NCBI RefSeq assembly: GCF_000283155.1
Contig: NW_004454182.1
Location: 1,062,522-1,126,521 of the forward strand
Direction: 5' to 3'
Origin: Ceratotherium simum simum
Taxonomy: Eukaryota; Chordata; Mammalia; Perissodactyla; Rhinocerotidae
Length of the DNA stretch: 64,000 nt
Within the stretch, counting starts at the first letter, position 1; each line of letters opens with the position of its first letter. The notes below the pieces were generated by a model. The model did not search any database. It saw only the letters and a list, made by a program, of their open reading frames with translations, and was not told the origin of the DNA. This document shows, in pieces, positions 25,501-37,125 of this stretch. The translations under genes were made by a program, and so were the position numbers.

Positions 25501-26769
25501 TCCTTAGTAATATATTTCCAAAGTCCCTTCAACTTTGTTTTTTTTTTCTTTCCGGACTCCAATGATAGAAACCAGCTCTGTGTTTCCAAATTTCTGGAAT
25601 ACTTGCAGATGAGTTGATATCAATGCCAACTTTCTTGTCTGGTCTGCTGTGATTCTTTTGGTGGTAGTTTTTAACACTTGGTGCGTTTGAATCCGTTTAC
25701 AGGAGAACTGCAGCTTCTTTCACTTTTGTTTTTTTGGAGAAAATGCACTCAAGCAAGGCATGTTTTTCTAAGGTTTTTTTTTTCAGTGTCAGTGAAAAAA
25801 AAAAAAACAGAAACATCTGTTTTCCTTCAAGTCTCTGTGACTTTTCATGTCCATTCCTCAGTTATTACCAACAACTGATTGTAAAGTGGGTGATTTTTTT
25901 AGAATGCTCTGTACAGAATAGTAGGAATAAATAAACTTGGGAATATGATACTTCGGAACCCATAAGACATGCCCTATGGATTGGCAAGGAGTTCTCAGTT
26001 CTTAACAAACCAATCTATGACCTGGGTTAACCTGCTATTTGAATTCGGTTCATACTTACTTCATTAAGCTGTCTCCATGCATTTGAGGGTAGAAATATTT
26101 GGAAGATGTGGGAATGACACTTAAGGTAGCATTATGGCCCATGGGTTTGTGTAAGACTTGGGGCTTGCTCTGCAATAGGAGACGATTATTCTGGAATTTT
26201 CCTGATCTTGCCATTAACTTATTTAATGATCCTGGAGGAGCTGCTTAAATTATTCTCAAATTTCAGTGAAATCTACTTATCCACATCAGCGGAATTTTCT
26301 GAATCATGAGAAACACAGGTATTAGTAACTTACTTTATAAATTAATAGAGAAAGAGATATGATTAATACCAGAGTCTACTCTCCTAAAAATAAGATTGTC
26401 GTAAAATTAATAGAATATTTCCAGGGCTTATTGGCATTACACTTGAAATAAAATTTATCAGATGTTTAGTATCTTTTTCTCTTATACATATCAAATTCTC
26501 CCACTAAATATACACTGATATTAACTGGTGTAGCCCAACTCCACAAATATTGGCATATCCAGAATTAATTTTAAATATTCATCTGCTGGCAGTTCATTGC
26601 TCTGCCTTAATCTGACAATTACATAAAGCAAAAGGTTGACATCTATGGATGCTAATAAAAGGATACTGATAAGAGATGCTGAGTCCCCGAAGTGATAGAA
26701 ATTGAAGTAAACTTATTTATAGCCCACCTGCAATTTTATAGAAGAAAGGCAGACAGAGCTTGGGGATTT
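22501..26769. other. Gene-free AT-rich stretch, few recognisable repeats
   Basis: About 4.3 kb with no supportable exon. A block at about 24,440-24,760 has a different, purine-rich look and may be an ancient unnamed repeat. A weak MIR-like core may lie near 26,170-26,290. Short T and A runs occur at 25,539-25,550 and 25,794-25,807. The overlapping 66-codon frames near 25,680-25,930 are chance. Confidence 0.5.
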
Positions 26770-27015
26770 CTTTTGAGTGCCCACTATGTAGAAAGTATAG
26801 AACTGGAATTTTTTTACATTTATTAGCTCATTTAATTCTCACAAAAACCCTATGAAATGTGTATTATTTCCTCCTTTTTTTTTTCCAAATGTAGAACTTG
26901 AGGTTCAGTGTGATGAATGGATATGTCTGTCATCATGGAGTTGGTCAAGGCAGAATGGCACTCAACTCAAAGTTGGCTTTCTGACTCTGAAACTCAGACC
27001 CCATTTGATAGGCCA
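26770..27015 (-). repeat. MIR SINE, antisense
   Basis: 'tttattagctcatttaattctcacaaaaaccctatgaaatgtgtattatttcctcc...aatgtagaacttgaggttcag' is the reverse complement of the 3' half and core of MIR. Confidence 0.75.
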
Positions 27016-27121
27016 CAGTTCCTAAGAGTTGCAATTGGCCATCTAAATGGGAAGGGATGAAGGTGAATTAGTGGATTTTGTTTGTCATTTTAACAACATA
27101 GTTCCATTGATGTTTACTAGG

Positions 27122-27657
27122 TGTGGTAGGCAGGATTCTAAGCTGCCCCATGACCTTCTACCACTGGTGTTCCTCCCTTGATTATGTTACATTATATGGC
27201 AAAATAGATTTTGCAGATGTTAGGATTACTAATCAGTTGATCTTAAAATAGGGAAATTATCAGGGTGGGCCTAACATTATCACACGAGCCCTTTAAAAAT
27301 TTCTCCAGCTGGTTGCGGAAGAGTTGGTCACAGAGATTCTAAGCATGAGAGGGATTCTACGGGAGGAAAGTTAACACGGCTGAGATGGAGCGTCTGTGGG
27401 ACAAGGACCTGAGAGTGGCCTCTAGGAGCTGTTGAATTCTGCCAACAACTTGAATAAGCTTGGAAGCAGATTCTTCCCCAGAACCTCTGGATGGAGTCCA
27501 GCCCAGCAGACATCATGAATTCAGCCCTGTGAGATTTCGAGCAGAGGAGTCAGCCCTTCTGGATTTCTGACCCATAGGAATGTAAGTTAATAAATGCGTG
27601 TTGTTTTAAGCTCTTGAGTTCTGGTAATTTGGTATGCAACTATAGAAAACCAATACA
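27122..27657 (+). repeat. MLT1-type MaLR LTR, sense
   Basis: Begins TGTGGTAGGCAGGATTC and ends 'gaaaaccaataca'. It contains 'gaattctgccaacaacttgaataagcttggaagcagattcttccccag' and 'taataaatgcgtgttgttttaagc', diagnostic MLT1 phrases. Full-length solo LTR. The 91-codon span of minus frames inside it is not coding. Confidence 0.92.
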
Positions 27658-27730
27658 TTGAGCGAATGGTCAAATTCACATTGTTTGCAAATTAGTGACG
27701 AAGGCCAGTATCGTTCTTGGCACAACTCTT

Positions 27731-27980
27731 TTTTTTTTTTTTTTTTGTTAGGAAAATCCGCCCTGAGCTAACATCTGCCAATCCTCCTCTTTTTTTTTGC
27801 TGAGGAAAACTGGCCCTGGCAAACATCCATGCCCATCTTTCTCCACTTTATATGGGACGCCGCCACAGCATGGCTTGACAAGCGGTGCATCGGTGTGTGC
27901 CCGGGATCCGAACCGGCGAACCCTGGGCCGCTGCAGCGAAGTGCACACACTTAACCGCTGGAGCCTCCGGGCCGGCCGCC
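27731..27980 (-). mobile_element. ERE SINE, antisense
   Basis: A T-tract (tail) is followed by two body units and a CpG-bearing head ending 'ctccgggccggccgcc'. Twelve-base duplications ggcacaactctt (27719-27730) and ggcacagctctt (27981-27992) flank it with one mismatch. On the minus strand the B box region reads GGTTCGGATCCC. Fairly young copy. Confidence 0.95.
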
Positions 27981-27992
27981 GGCACAGCTCTT

Positions 27993-28848
27993 AGTCATGA
28001 ACTTGCTTGCTTACTTGCATAATTGCATCAACTTGTTATTGTTCTTTAGTACGAGGAGATTTACGCACGGGGAAGACTTGCTCTCCTTTTGTTGAGCAGG
28101 TTGACTGGTGCCAAATCAAAATGAATCAATTCTGTCGCCTTTCAGTTTTCCTTTTTTTAAACATTGTTTGTTTAAAAAGAAGATATAGTTTGGTCCGAAA
28201 CCTAAAATTTCTTACACAAATAGTGAGCCATGTTTTCAATAAGAGATGTAGAGACCAACCTGGGAGTAGAGGGCTGCCTATAAAATGCATATGTCTGTGT
28301 TTGTGAAGGAAACAAGTTATCGCAGAAACACCATCCTGCGTACTAAGAATTAAAAATGCTTTGAATCCATTGGAATATCTGGCAACTTTGCTATAAAGTC
28401 TTGTTTTCATTAAAATGTTTGGGCTGAAACCTTTCTTTGATAATTTAAAATTCCTTTCCACTCTCCCTCCTTCCCGCCTCCAACCCCCATGCTTGAAACA
28501 TCGTTGGTATTTTGGCAAATCAGGCGGACTTAAAAACAAACTACTTGTTTACATTTCGTCAAGCATCTGTCTAACAATCATACAAAAACAAGTTGATGGG
28601 CATGCTTTCTCCATGCTGCTAGTGTGCACATATTTGATTTTGCCCTTATTATTCATGGGCTGTGTATAATGCACGTGGCACTAACTGGTCTCATTATCCC
28701 TTTCCAGGAGCTTCATACCCCATGAAAAGCCTAATTGCTAAAATTAACAAAGCACGTAAACAAAAGCATTTGTCGTATTGGCGTCTGCTCACCTCGCCAA
28801 CATTTCCTTAGTCACATCTTCCGTCATTTTATACTCTTTGATCTAGCC
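27993..28848. promoter_or_regulatory. Candidate conserved noncoding element with forkhead-like motifs
   Basis: An 850-bp repeat-free island between an ERE and a MaLR block. Forkhead core matches: ttgtttgttta at 28164-28174, TGTTTAC at 28546-28552 and GTAAACA at 28756-28762. It retains isolated CpGs and has no coding signal (the 137-codon minus frame at 28126-28539 has no family). Regulatory role is inference only. Confidence 0.3.
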
Positions 28849-28849
28849 T

Positions 28850-29400
28850 TGTTTTGGTTACGAGTGCTATGTGACAAACTCTCCAAATTTATTACTACAA
28901 AACTGCAATAATTTTATTGTGTTCACTGATTCTATGGGTCAGGAATTCAGATAGGGCACAGCAGGGACGGTTGTGTCTGCTGCATAGTGTCTGGGGCCTC
29001 AGCTGAGGGAGTTTCAAATATCTGAGGGCTGGAATCATCTGGAGGCTACTTCACTCATGTGTCTGATATCTGGGTTGGTCTGAGTCAAAGGCTGGACTCA
29101 GCTGGGACTGTTGACTGGAGTATCTACCCGTGGCCTCTCCCTGTGGGATATGATACACACAGCATAGTGGCTGGGTTCTGTGAGAGAACATACCAAGAGG
29201 CAATGTCCAAAGGGTGAGTGTCGCAAATGACCCGGATCATAAGAGCACTGTGGTATTTATAATCCAGGCTAAAAGTCACAGAGCAGTATCTGCACTGTAC
29301 TCTATTGATTGAAACAACCACAGACCCCTCCAGATTTAAGGGGAGAGGGATAGACTGCCCTTCTTGATGAGGCAGTAACAAGGCACATTCCAGAAAAGCA
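28850..29400 (-). repeat. MaLR/ERVL-type LTR, antisense
   Basis: 'actctatgggtcaggaattcagatagggcac'-type opening, 'ggggcctcagctgagggagtttcaaatatctgagggctggaatcatctggaggc' and 'gtggcctctccctgtggg' are antisense MLT-family LTR phrases. The sequence then continues into internal-type sequence. The boundary is approximate. Confidence 0.75.
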
Positions 29401-30720
29401 TTTGGGATGGGATGTACTTGGTGGTCATCTTTAGGAAATACAGTATGCCACAATTCCCCCTCTGGCCACAATAATTCATATCCCAGGGCATGCAAAATAT
29501 AGTCACTCTCTCTCGAGAACCCAAAAAATCTCATTCTATTTTGGCTTCCATCTCAGGCTCAAGGTCCAGACTCTTGTCATCTAAATCAAGTAATAGATAT
29601 GTAGATGAGACACCTTGAATGCAATTCTTCAAGTATGGGTGGTTTCTCTCAATCTGATCTGTGAATAAAAGAGACAGGTTATCTGTCCTCAAAATAGCAA
29701 ATATACAATGGTCAAACAGATTTAGGATAACCATAATAGACTCTCCTATTCAAAAATAGAACCACTGATCCATAGCCTGAAATCCGGAAGGGAACATGTT
29801 ACCAGTTTCTTGACTAAGGCTTAGACCCACAACCCAAGAGATGTTCTCTGTGGCTTTTGAATCCATCCTGGGCTTTTTGTTGCATTCCTAAGTTATTCTT
29901 CCTTTTTCATAAACTGTAGCCCATGTTTACAGCTGAGTAGATTTTTGTTTGTTTCTTTATTTTTGTTTTTATCCCATATCTTGGGATTCAAAGACCTCTT
30001 TGCATTTTGTACTGTCTCTGTCCCACTTGGTCTCAGTGAATACAATTTCTTTCAAACCTTTGTGGGTTTATTATACGTCAGTTTTTGAACCAAAGCTGTT
30101 AGACAAAATCTATATTCACAAATCTCACAGAGATAAGCCCATTTATACTTTGGGCCCCTTGTGTGACATCTGTGGAATAATATCCTTAAGATTTTTAGAA
30201 ATTCTAATTTTTTTCTTAACAAAGCCATGCCCTGAAGACCATTAGAAAGCTTTCTGTCCATCTGAACGTGTCTACAGGTCATGGCCTAAACCTTCCTGAG
30301 GTCTTCATGAAGGGTTTCATACTCATACCTAAAGTTTCATCTTTACCCTGAGACAATGTTTTTCTGCTAGCACTCTGGGTTTAATATTTGAACCAAAGAT
30401 CCTTTCTTATTTGAGAAGCCTTTTCTGTCTGGACATGCTTTCCTGAGATTCCATAGTTGCTCTTGAAAACGTAAGATAGTTTGTTTTTTAGTTAATCTCT
30501 CTCACATTTTACCATAGCCAGCTAGAAGAAGCCACATGCACCTCAGCTCCTCTCCTAAAACCTCCTTACCCAGCTTATTGAGAGTGCATTGGTCTATTTC
30601 TTATTTTCCACGTGACTGTTTGACTGTGTTACCAAGCTTTCCACCACTACCTATGAGTTTCTTTTTCACTGGCTTCCAATAACAATCTCCTCAGTCTCTT
30701 TCAAATCTTTACTGTCTATC
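29401..30720 (-). mobile_element. Probable MaLR internal region, antisense
   Basis: 'cagtatgccacaattccccctctggccacaataattcatatcc' right after the LTR and 'ctggcttccaataacaatctcctcag' near the far end resemble antisense THE1/MST/MLT1 internal sequence. Its position between two same-orientation LTRs supports an old, degraded retrovirus-like element. No open frame of note remains (136-codon frame at 29124-29534 spans the LTR junction and is not a gene). Confidence 0.6.
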
Positions 30721-31173
30721 TTTTAGAGCACTATTACTTTCTTATGGCTGTTCTAAAAATTTACCACAAGCTGGGTGGTTTAAAACAACAGAAATGTATT
30801 CTCTCAAGGTTCTGGAGGACCAGTCGAAAATTAGTTTTACTGGGCAAAATCAAAGTGTCGGCAGAGAGGTAGTCCCTCTGAGAACTCTAGTGGAGAACCC
30901 ATTCCTTGCCTCTTCCGAGGCTTGTTGCTGCATCCCTGGGATCTCTGCTCTGTTTTCACACTGCCTTCTCGCTCTGGCTGTCAAACTCCCTCCACCTCTC
31001 ATAAAACACTTGTGAAGACATTGAAGGCCTACCTGGATAATCCAGGAAAATCTTCCCAGCACACAAGCTTTAAGTTCATCACATCTGCAAAGAACTTGAA
31101 ATAAGGTAACATCCACAGGTTCCAGGAGTGAGGATGTGGGTATCTTTCGGGGGCAGTTTTTCAGCTTGCCACA
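30721..31173 (-). repeat. MLT1-type LTR, antisense, partner of the element to its left
   Basis: Opens 'cttatggctgttctaaaaatttaccacaagctgggtggtttaaaacaacagaaatgtattctctcaaggttctggagg' and closes 'cagtttttcagcttgccaca', the antisense order of a MaLR LTR. It could be the 5' LTR of the element whose 3' LTR is at 28850-29400, though the two look too different to be a simple pair. Confidence 0.8.
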
Positions 31174-31269
31174 AGGCGTGTCAGACTTCTACCCGACACG
31201 GAGTCTAAAGACCAATTCTGACTGTTTTAAGGTTTTATTTTGGCAGTGCTTCATTTCTAGGCACCCGAT

Positions 31270-31789
31270 TCTATTTCATTTACTATTACGGCAGAAACAA
31301 AGCACCTCAGACTCCATAAAAAAGAAAATCCCAAGCGTTTTATTCTCTTTATAGATTCTGCAGTTCAGGAACTCAGACACGATGCGGCAAGATGTCTTAT
31401 CTGCGCTCCGTGGTATCTAGGGCCTCTGCTGGGGGGAGTTTGAATGACGGCTATTTGGAATGGTGCTGAGGCTGCGTCTTGAATGTGTCTGGCACCTGGG
31501 CTGGATGAATTGAAGGCCGTGCTCGGCAGGGGGTGTGCCCAGAGCATCCACATGTGCTTTCTCCGTGTTCCTCGAGCTTCTCACAGCGCGGAAGCAGAGC
31601 TCTCTGAAAGGGAGCATCCTGAGAGCGTTTAGAGAGCCGCAGACTCCACTGTGCTTTGTGGTTGAGCCGGTCACAGGCCATCCCGACTCAGGGGCGTGGG
31701 ACTCCCGATGGGGCCGCAAAGCACATGGAAGAGGATGTGAGATGGGAGGTACTACCGTGGCCATCTTTGAAAAATGCAACCTACCACAA
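31270..31789 (-). repeat. Second MaLR-like LTR, antisense, relatively CpG-rich
   Basis: 'cggcagaaacaaagcacctcagactcc', 'agttcaggaactcag', 'ttctcacagcgcggaagcagagctctctgaaagggagcatcc' and the end 'atctttgaaaaatgcaacctaccaca' fit an antisense MLT-type LTR. The 120-codon minus frame and 92-codon plus frame inside it are by-products of its composition. Confidence 0.65.
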
Positions 31790-32079
31790 CACTCTTTCTC
31801 AGTTTTGGGTTAAGTGTTTATAACGTGTGCTGAGTTTAGGGCTTTTTTTGTTTTTGCTTTTTTTTCTGTTTCTAGGCCTCTACCTAAGGTACATCTTCCC
31901 TCTTTGGGATAAAGGACAGGGGAACCAGCAGTTCATTCACAATGAACAACTGCTCACCCCCCTTTGCGTAGTAAATCTAGAAACCAGTATAATGTGCAAA
32001 CAGCTCCTGGGCTACAACTTGAGTCTGCATTGAAGGAGTCCAAAAAAACGCAGTGTAAGGGCTTTTACACTCTATAGCT
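31790..32079. other. Short unclassified gap
   Basis: Nothing recognised apart from pyrimidine-rich tracts near 31,845-31,870. Confidence 0.5.
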
Positions 32080-32335
32080 GGGTAGTTAAGACAGTGAACT
32101 CGCAAGCCAGGTGCCCTGGGGTTCAGTTCCCAGTGGTATCAATATCATTTATTAGCTCTATGTTTTAGGGAAATTCATTTAACCTTTCTGTGTCTCAAGG
32201 TCCTGATTTCTAAAATGGAGATGACACGACCTACCTCATATGATTATGTTATGGGAATGAAACCAATATCTATATGCAAAACACACAGAACAATATAAGA
32301 AATAGAAAGTACTCAATATACAATTGACGTTAATA
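32080..32335 (+). repeat. MIR SINE, sense, near full length
   Basis: 'gctgggtagttaagacagtgaactcgcaagccaggtgccctggggttcag...ttaacctttctgtgtctcaaggtcctgatttctaaaatggagatgac...cctacctcatatgatta' follows MIR from its tRNA-like head through the core to the tail. Confidence 0.85.
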
Positions 32336-33010
32336 ACTCAATTTTAAACTCACCATTCCTACTAAATGGCTAAGAACAGACACACACACAGACACCCTTC
32401 CCCCAGCACGGGCACACAATACATGAAAACTTTGAATTACTGTCCAAAAGTTCCTTGTGAAACAAATAGCTAAGGAAAAGCTTGGTACTGTTGTGAATGT
32501 GTGAGGGCTGAGCATTCATAAAAGGATTACTTGATACAAAATTTGAAAAGCCACTGAGGAAAAAGAAATATTTTAAAAATATCTGAATCACATCTGTCTT
32601 TTTTTTTGCCTTAATAATTCTCTAGAAGTTAGACTGTTGCGAAGGCCTATATAACTCCCCAAGGTGTCTTTATGAATTTTCCCTCCATCATTTGTTCCTC
32701 AGAATCCGTTTCTTTATGACTTTCATTAGTAGAATTATCTCAACTTCATGTTTTTGAACTGTGGCGTTTAAAGAGGGTTTGAATAGTGTACTACACAGTT
32801 ATTTCCCAGTTTGTGCATCTGGGAACCATGTAGAGAGTTTTCAGTGGAGAAAAGAGGGGATTCAATCATGAATCGATGATAATTATTTACTTGGCATATT
32901 GGTTTTCATTGCAAATTTGAAGGAATTCTCTTTTTATGGACTCAAACCATTTTAAGAAAATTTACAATCATTTTGAAAATGAAGACTAAAAATTATAATA
33001 CTATATTATA

Positions 33011-33083
33011 TCTATATTAATGGAATTGGAATTCCATTAATGGAATATATATCTATATTAATGGAATATCTATATTAATAGAA
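33011..33083. repeat. Short tandem and inverted repeat (tctatattaatgga units)
   Basis: The unit tctatattaatgga occurs at about 33,011, 33,052 and (slightly changed) 33,068. A perfect inverted repeat attaatggaatt / aattccattaat with a 2-base spacer lies at 33,016-33,041. Confidence 0.85.
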
Positions 33084-33548
33084 TTAGAAGGAAAAAAGTG
33101 CAGGGTGGGAAACATTGGAAATGGTAAGACCCAGAATTTCCAAATGCAAAGACTTACTCTCTAAATACTTAGATTAAGTTGTTCTGTTCATAGGAAGTTG
33201 GCCTCAAACTTTTCTGGGTGTAGTTTTGGACTGTCAAGACTGGGATGAATAGTTTTTGCTTTTCCAGTGACTTTTGACCTATGGCAGCCTGGGTTTACTT
33301 AGACTCCAGCACCTCCAAATTGACATGTTAATGTCACCCATGTTCTTCTGTGGAGGAATGGTTCTCCCTTTCTCACCTCCCCACTGCCACTGACTTTAGT
33401 ATGTGAGCCTTTTCCAGTTTGGGAGTCTTCTCATTATCCCACAGGGACCAAGGGGTCACCTTGTCACCCGTGTAAAGATGTGACTGTCATTTTCACAGTG
33501 AAATAGTTAAAAAGGAGATTTGTGACAAGAGGGAATTTCAAAACTTCT

Positions 33549-33591
33549 TATCATCATCATCATTATCTTCATCATCATCATCACCATCATT
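33549..33591 (+). repeat. (ATC)n microsatellite, interrupted
   Basis: tcatcatcatcattatcttcatcatcatcatcaccatcat: about 13 triplets with three interruptions. Confidence 0.9.
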
Positions 33592-34199
33592 GCTGCTTTT
33601 GTCCAGTCGAGGATGGCAAGAGTTCTGTAGCAGCGAGGTGTCTGGCCACCATTATTTCAACCGGCGTTGCTTTCCCAGTGGGCCAATTCACCTGCGTGTG
33701 TTCTTGATTTGTAGGCTATCTCCCTGCCGACATCTCAGTTTATTTTCTTTTCTTGACACGTATGAGTATCGTTATAGCCGTAATTTTGTGTGGCGGTATG
33801 TGACCTTTGAAATGCTCTTTCTGTGCTTTGCCGTCCAAACTCTACGGGGCTGAAACGGAACATTGTTTTCCATGATTTCTAATGACATGGGAGGACGATT
33901 AGATCTCTCACATCATTATTCAGGATTTGGCAGATTCTTGAACTGGATTTTAAGTAATTAGGAGAAACAAAGGCCTTTTTGAGCAGAATACTGCTTTGTC
34001 ATCCTGATTTTAGAGTGCCTTGGGCAGCTAAAACGTGTGTGTGAATGTCTCACTGTAGTCAGTATTTCTGGGCTATTAGAAACTGCCTCTTATTTCCCTT
34101 TAACTTTTGGAGGAGAGCCTTACGAAGGACATTCGACTTGCTGCCTTGACACAAAACCCTAACCCTTAAAATAGTTTGTGCATGCTGCAATATTCTCTT

Positions 34200-34485
34200 T
34201 ATCACTACAGGCAACATTGATTTCCTTGGCCTCCACATTGAATTTTTACAACAATCCTAGAGGCAGGCATAATGGATATCTCCATCTAACTGATGAAAAA
34301 ACTAAAACTTAGAAAACTGAAATAATCAGTCATTTGTCTTCAGAACATATGCTTTCTCATTCTCCATATCTCTAAATGGGAACAGTTATAACTAAAATGT
34401 TAGGATTTCTGAAGAATTTTTTAAAATTGTAGAAAGCACCAAGTGCAATGCCTGTGATATGGTAGCTACTTCATTTTTAAATAGA
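34200..34485. repeat. MIR-like remnants in opposite orientations
   Basis: 34,200-34,340 reads as antisense MIR ('acaacaatcctagaggcaggcataatggatatctcc'). 34,350-34,485 reads as a sense MIR 3' half ('ccatatctctaaatgggaac', 'gcaccaagtgcaatgcctgtgatatggtagc'). Both are weak matches. Confidence 0.45.
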
Positions 34486-34919
34486 TAGTTAAAAAGAACT
34501 TTATTGAGATGAAAAGTTCCTTGGATCGAGTATGTTTCCATATCATTTAAAACGAAGGATTTGATTTGCCCCTCACAGATTAGGTTTGAAAAGCCAGCAA
34601 AATTCTGGCCCTAGTCTCCTTAACTCAGAGTTACTTTCAGCAGGAATTATTAGCCTGTTATTCTTTATGTAGTGATGGTGTGATACCAACAGGCTAGTGC
34701 TTTTACTGAGCAATATTTTGTGTGTGTTATGATTTTCTATTTCTAAGACTGAAGGTTCGATAGTCAACTATATATTTTCTCCAAAATTTGGCTGTGAAAA
34801 CGAAAGTCTAAAATCATGTCTTTTCTGTCTATTTCTAACTGCAAGCTTTTTGCCTCTACTGGGCTAAACAAACTACATGAAATAGAATGTAAGTAAGGCT
34901 TTGGCTCTTTGGGGGTTCT

Positions 34920-34920
34920 T

Positions 34921-34951
<31 letters not shown>

Positions 34952-35200
34952 TTTTTTTTTTTATTTACGTAGTGTGTGTGAGAGAGAGGAAGATCAGCCC
35001 TGAGCTAACATCCATGCCAATCCTCCTCTTTTTGCTGAGGAAGACTGGCCCTGAGCTAACATCGGTGCCCATCTTCCTCTACTTGGGACTCCGCCACAGC
35101 ATGGCCTGACAAGCGGTGTGTTGGTGCGCGCCTGGGATCCGAACTAGGCTGCCAGCAGCAGAGCGCATGCACTTAATTGCTACGCCATGGAACCGGCCCC
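34920..35200 (-). mobile_element. ERE SINE, antisense, with (TTTA)n microsatellite in its tail
   Basis: A (TTTA)n run at 34,921-34,953 plus a T-tract forms the tail. Two body units and the head follow, ending 'ccatggaaccggcccc'. Perfect 14-base duplications tctttgggggttct sit at 34,906-34,919 and 35,201-35,214, so insertion is recent relative to the other copies. Confidence 0.95.
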
Positions 35201-35214
35201 TCTTTGGGGGTTCT

Positions 35215-35784
35215 GACAGAGGGAGATGGTGTGGGGTTTCTCACATGTTGGTTACTTGAGAGACTGGACAGTAGCATCTTAGTTTGGGGGCAGAGACTGA
35301 AAAGCAAAGTATGTTGAGAATGGCCTGACTTTCAGAAAACTGTGGAGACCTGTGGGAAACTGTGGATGAGATAGTTCCACGTTACTGATCTGACTCTCAA
35401 AAACCAAAAAAGGAGCTGAATCTTCCTTGTCTTGAGTCAGGGAAGGTAGAATTCCACCAGGGTTTTATGCAGACACACACAACTACCTACCTACTAACAG
35501 TGAGTCCTAGGAATTAAAAAAAAACAAACATGATTTCCCGATTAAACAATTCATTAGATAAATAGCAAGAGAGGATGAGCATCTTTGAAATTTAAATTAT
35601 TTGACAGGAAGATCAAGTGCAAAAGTATTTCAAAGCCCAGAACAAAAATATTAAAAAGTGGAATATCATGAAGGAAAAGAAAACACATTTGGGAGGATAG
35701 ATTTAAGTCAAACATGTGACTAATAGGAATTCTAAAGAAGAAAATGTAAAATGGTGAAGACACAATAAATAAACAAATAATATT
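35215..35784. other. Gene-free unclassified sequence
   Basis: AT-rich unique-looking DNA; a short minus frame at 35554-35763 has no family. Confidence 0.5.
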
Positions 35785-36210
35785 GTACTGGATATCTATT
35801 GCTATGTAACAAATTATCCTAAGTCTAAGTGGTTTAAAATAATATACTTTTATTGTCTCATACTTTCTATGGGACAGGAATCCAGGAGAGGCTTAGCAGG
35901 GAGATTTTGACTTAGCGTCTCTCATGAGACTGTAGTCAAATTGTGTGCCATGGCTGCAGTCTCTGAACTTGACTGTTGCTGAAAAATCCACTTTGAAGCA
36001 AACTCATAGCCTAAGAAAGAGAGAGAATGAAAGTGAGCAAGTGTGCTCAATACAGAAGACGAAGTCTTATAACTCAATCTCAGAAGTGACATACCATCAC
36101 TTCTGCTGTACGCTGCAACAAACCAACTTCAGAGGAATATTTGAGGAGACTCCACAAGAGTGTGAATACCAGGAGGTTGGGATCATTGGGGCCATCTTCA
36201 AGACTGCCTA
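35785..36210 (-). repeat. MLT1-type LTR, antisense, decayed
   Basis: 'ggatatctattgctatgtaacaaattatcctaagtctaagtggtttaaaataatatacttttattgtctcatactttctatgggacaggaatccaggagaggcttagcaggg' is the antisense end of MLT1. The right boundary is uncertain. The 119-codon frame at 35945-36304 crosses it and is not a gene. Confidence 0.8.
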
Positions 36211-36745
36211 CATCAAATATTATAGAAGGAACACTTCTAGAGTTGAAGAAAAACCTGAACCTGAAATTTCAAAGAGCTCACTCAGTTTCAGGCTGAATCA
36301 GTAAGAAAACATGTACACAGGCTCGGCATAAAGTCTTGAATGCTAAATATCAAGTGAAATGCAAATAAGCTATAACGTTAAACTGATTTGTTACTACAAA
36401 GTGAAAAATATCAATCTGGTGTGAGACTTATCTTTGCAAGAATGTAGACTAGAAGACGGTGGGATAGTACCTACACACTCATGAGAAGAAAGGATTACAA
36501 CTCAAGGATTGTAGATCAAGCCATGATAGCATATACCTAAATAAAATATAAACAAGAACTTAGAATGCGTATCGTTCATTTATCACTTGAGAAAATACGT
36601 TAACCAATCACCAAATAAACTGTTATACAGAGTGCAAGATAGGGGAAGATAAAGAAAGAAGGAAATAAACATAAGCATGGTAGCACGCATATTCATGAGA
36701 ATATATAATACAAATGGCAAATGAGCACTCTTGAAAAAGAGGCAT
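36211..36745. other. Gene-free unclassified sequence
   Basis: AT-rich unique sequence, nothing recognised. Confidence 0.5.
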
Positions 36746-36749
36746 AGAA

Positions 36750-37125
36750 TAGGCTGTATTTTGGTAACAGACAGCCCCCAAATTTCTGTGGTTTTCTACA
36801 ACAAAAGCTTACTTCTCACTTGCTTATACTAATCTTGTTTCCCCTGGGCAATTCTCCCAGACAGCTGACCTCCAGGCCTCTCAGATTTCAAGCCACTTAA
36901 ATTTTGTGGCTCTACCATCTTACGAAAAGTGCTGCTCCATGATTTTTCTGGGAGAGGAAGAAGGATGTCGTAAAAGTGCACAAAAGCTTTTTGTTGACTC
37001 AGCCCGGAAATGACCCACATGACTTCTATTTACATTTCATTGGCCAAAATCTGTTACATGGCCTCAACTGAGTACAAGGGAGCTAGGAAGTGAAGTACAG
37101 AACTAAAGGGGAACTTTGCAGTGAT
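36750..37125 (-). repeat. Ancient mammalian interspersed repeat, class unresolved
   Basis: 'ttttgtggctctaccatctta...cagcccggaaatgacccacatgacttctatttacatttcattggccaaaatctgttacatggcc' matches a phrase set that recurs across mammalian genomes in old LTR-type repeats. I cannot name the family and orientation is tentative. Confidence 0.5.

Larger units (their letters stand above)
32336..34199. other. Gene-free sequence with small inverted and simple repeats
   Basis: Mostly unique sequence. Contains a palindromic mini-repeat at 33,011-33,083 and an (ATC)n tract at 33,549-33,591, both listed separately. Frames at 33522-33853 read through the simple repeat and are not genes. Confidence 0.5.

Noticed and set aside
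28126..28539. 137-codon minus-strand frame
   Set aside because: No family, no start context or exon signals; it overlaps a candidate noncoding element.
31417..31813. Open frames on both strands (120 and 92 codons)
   Set aside because: They fall inside a CpG-rich MaLR-like LTR and reflect its composition.
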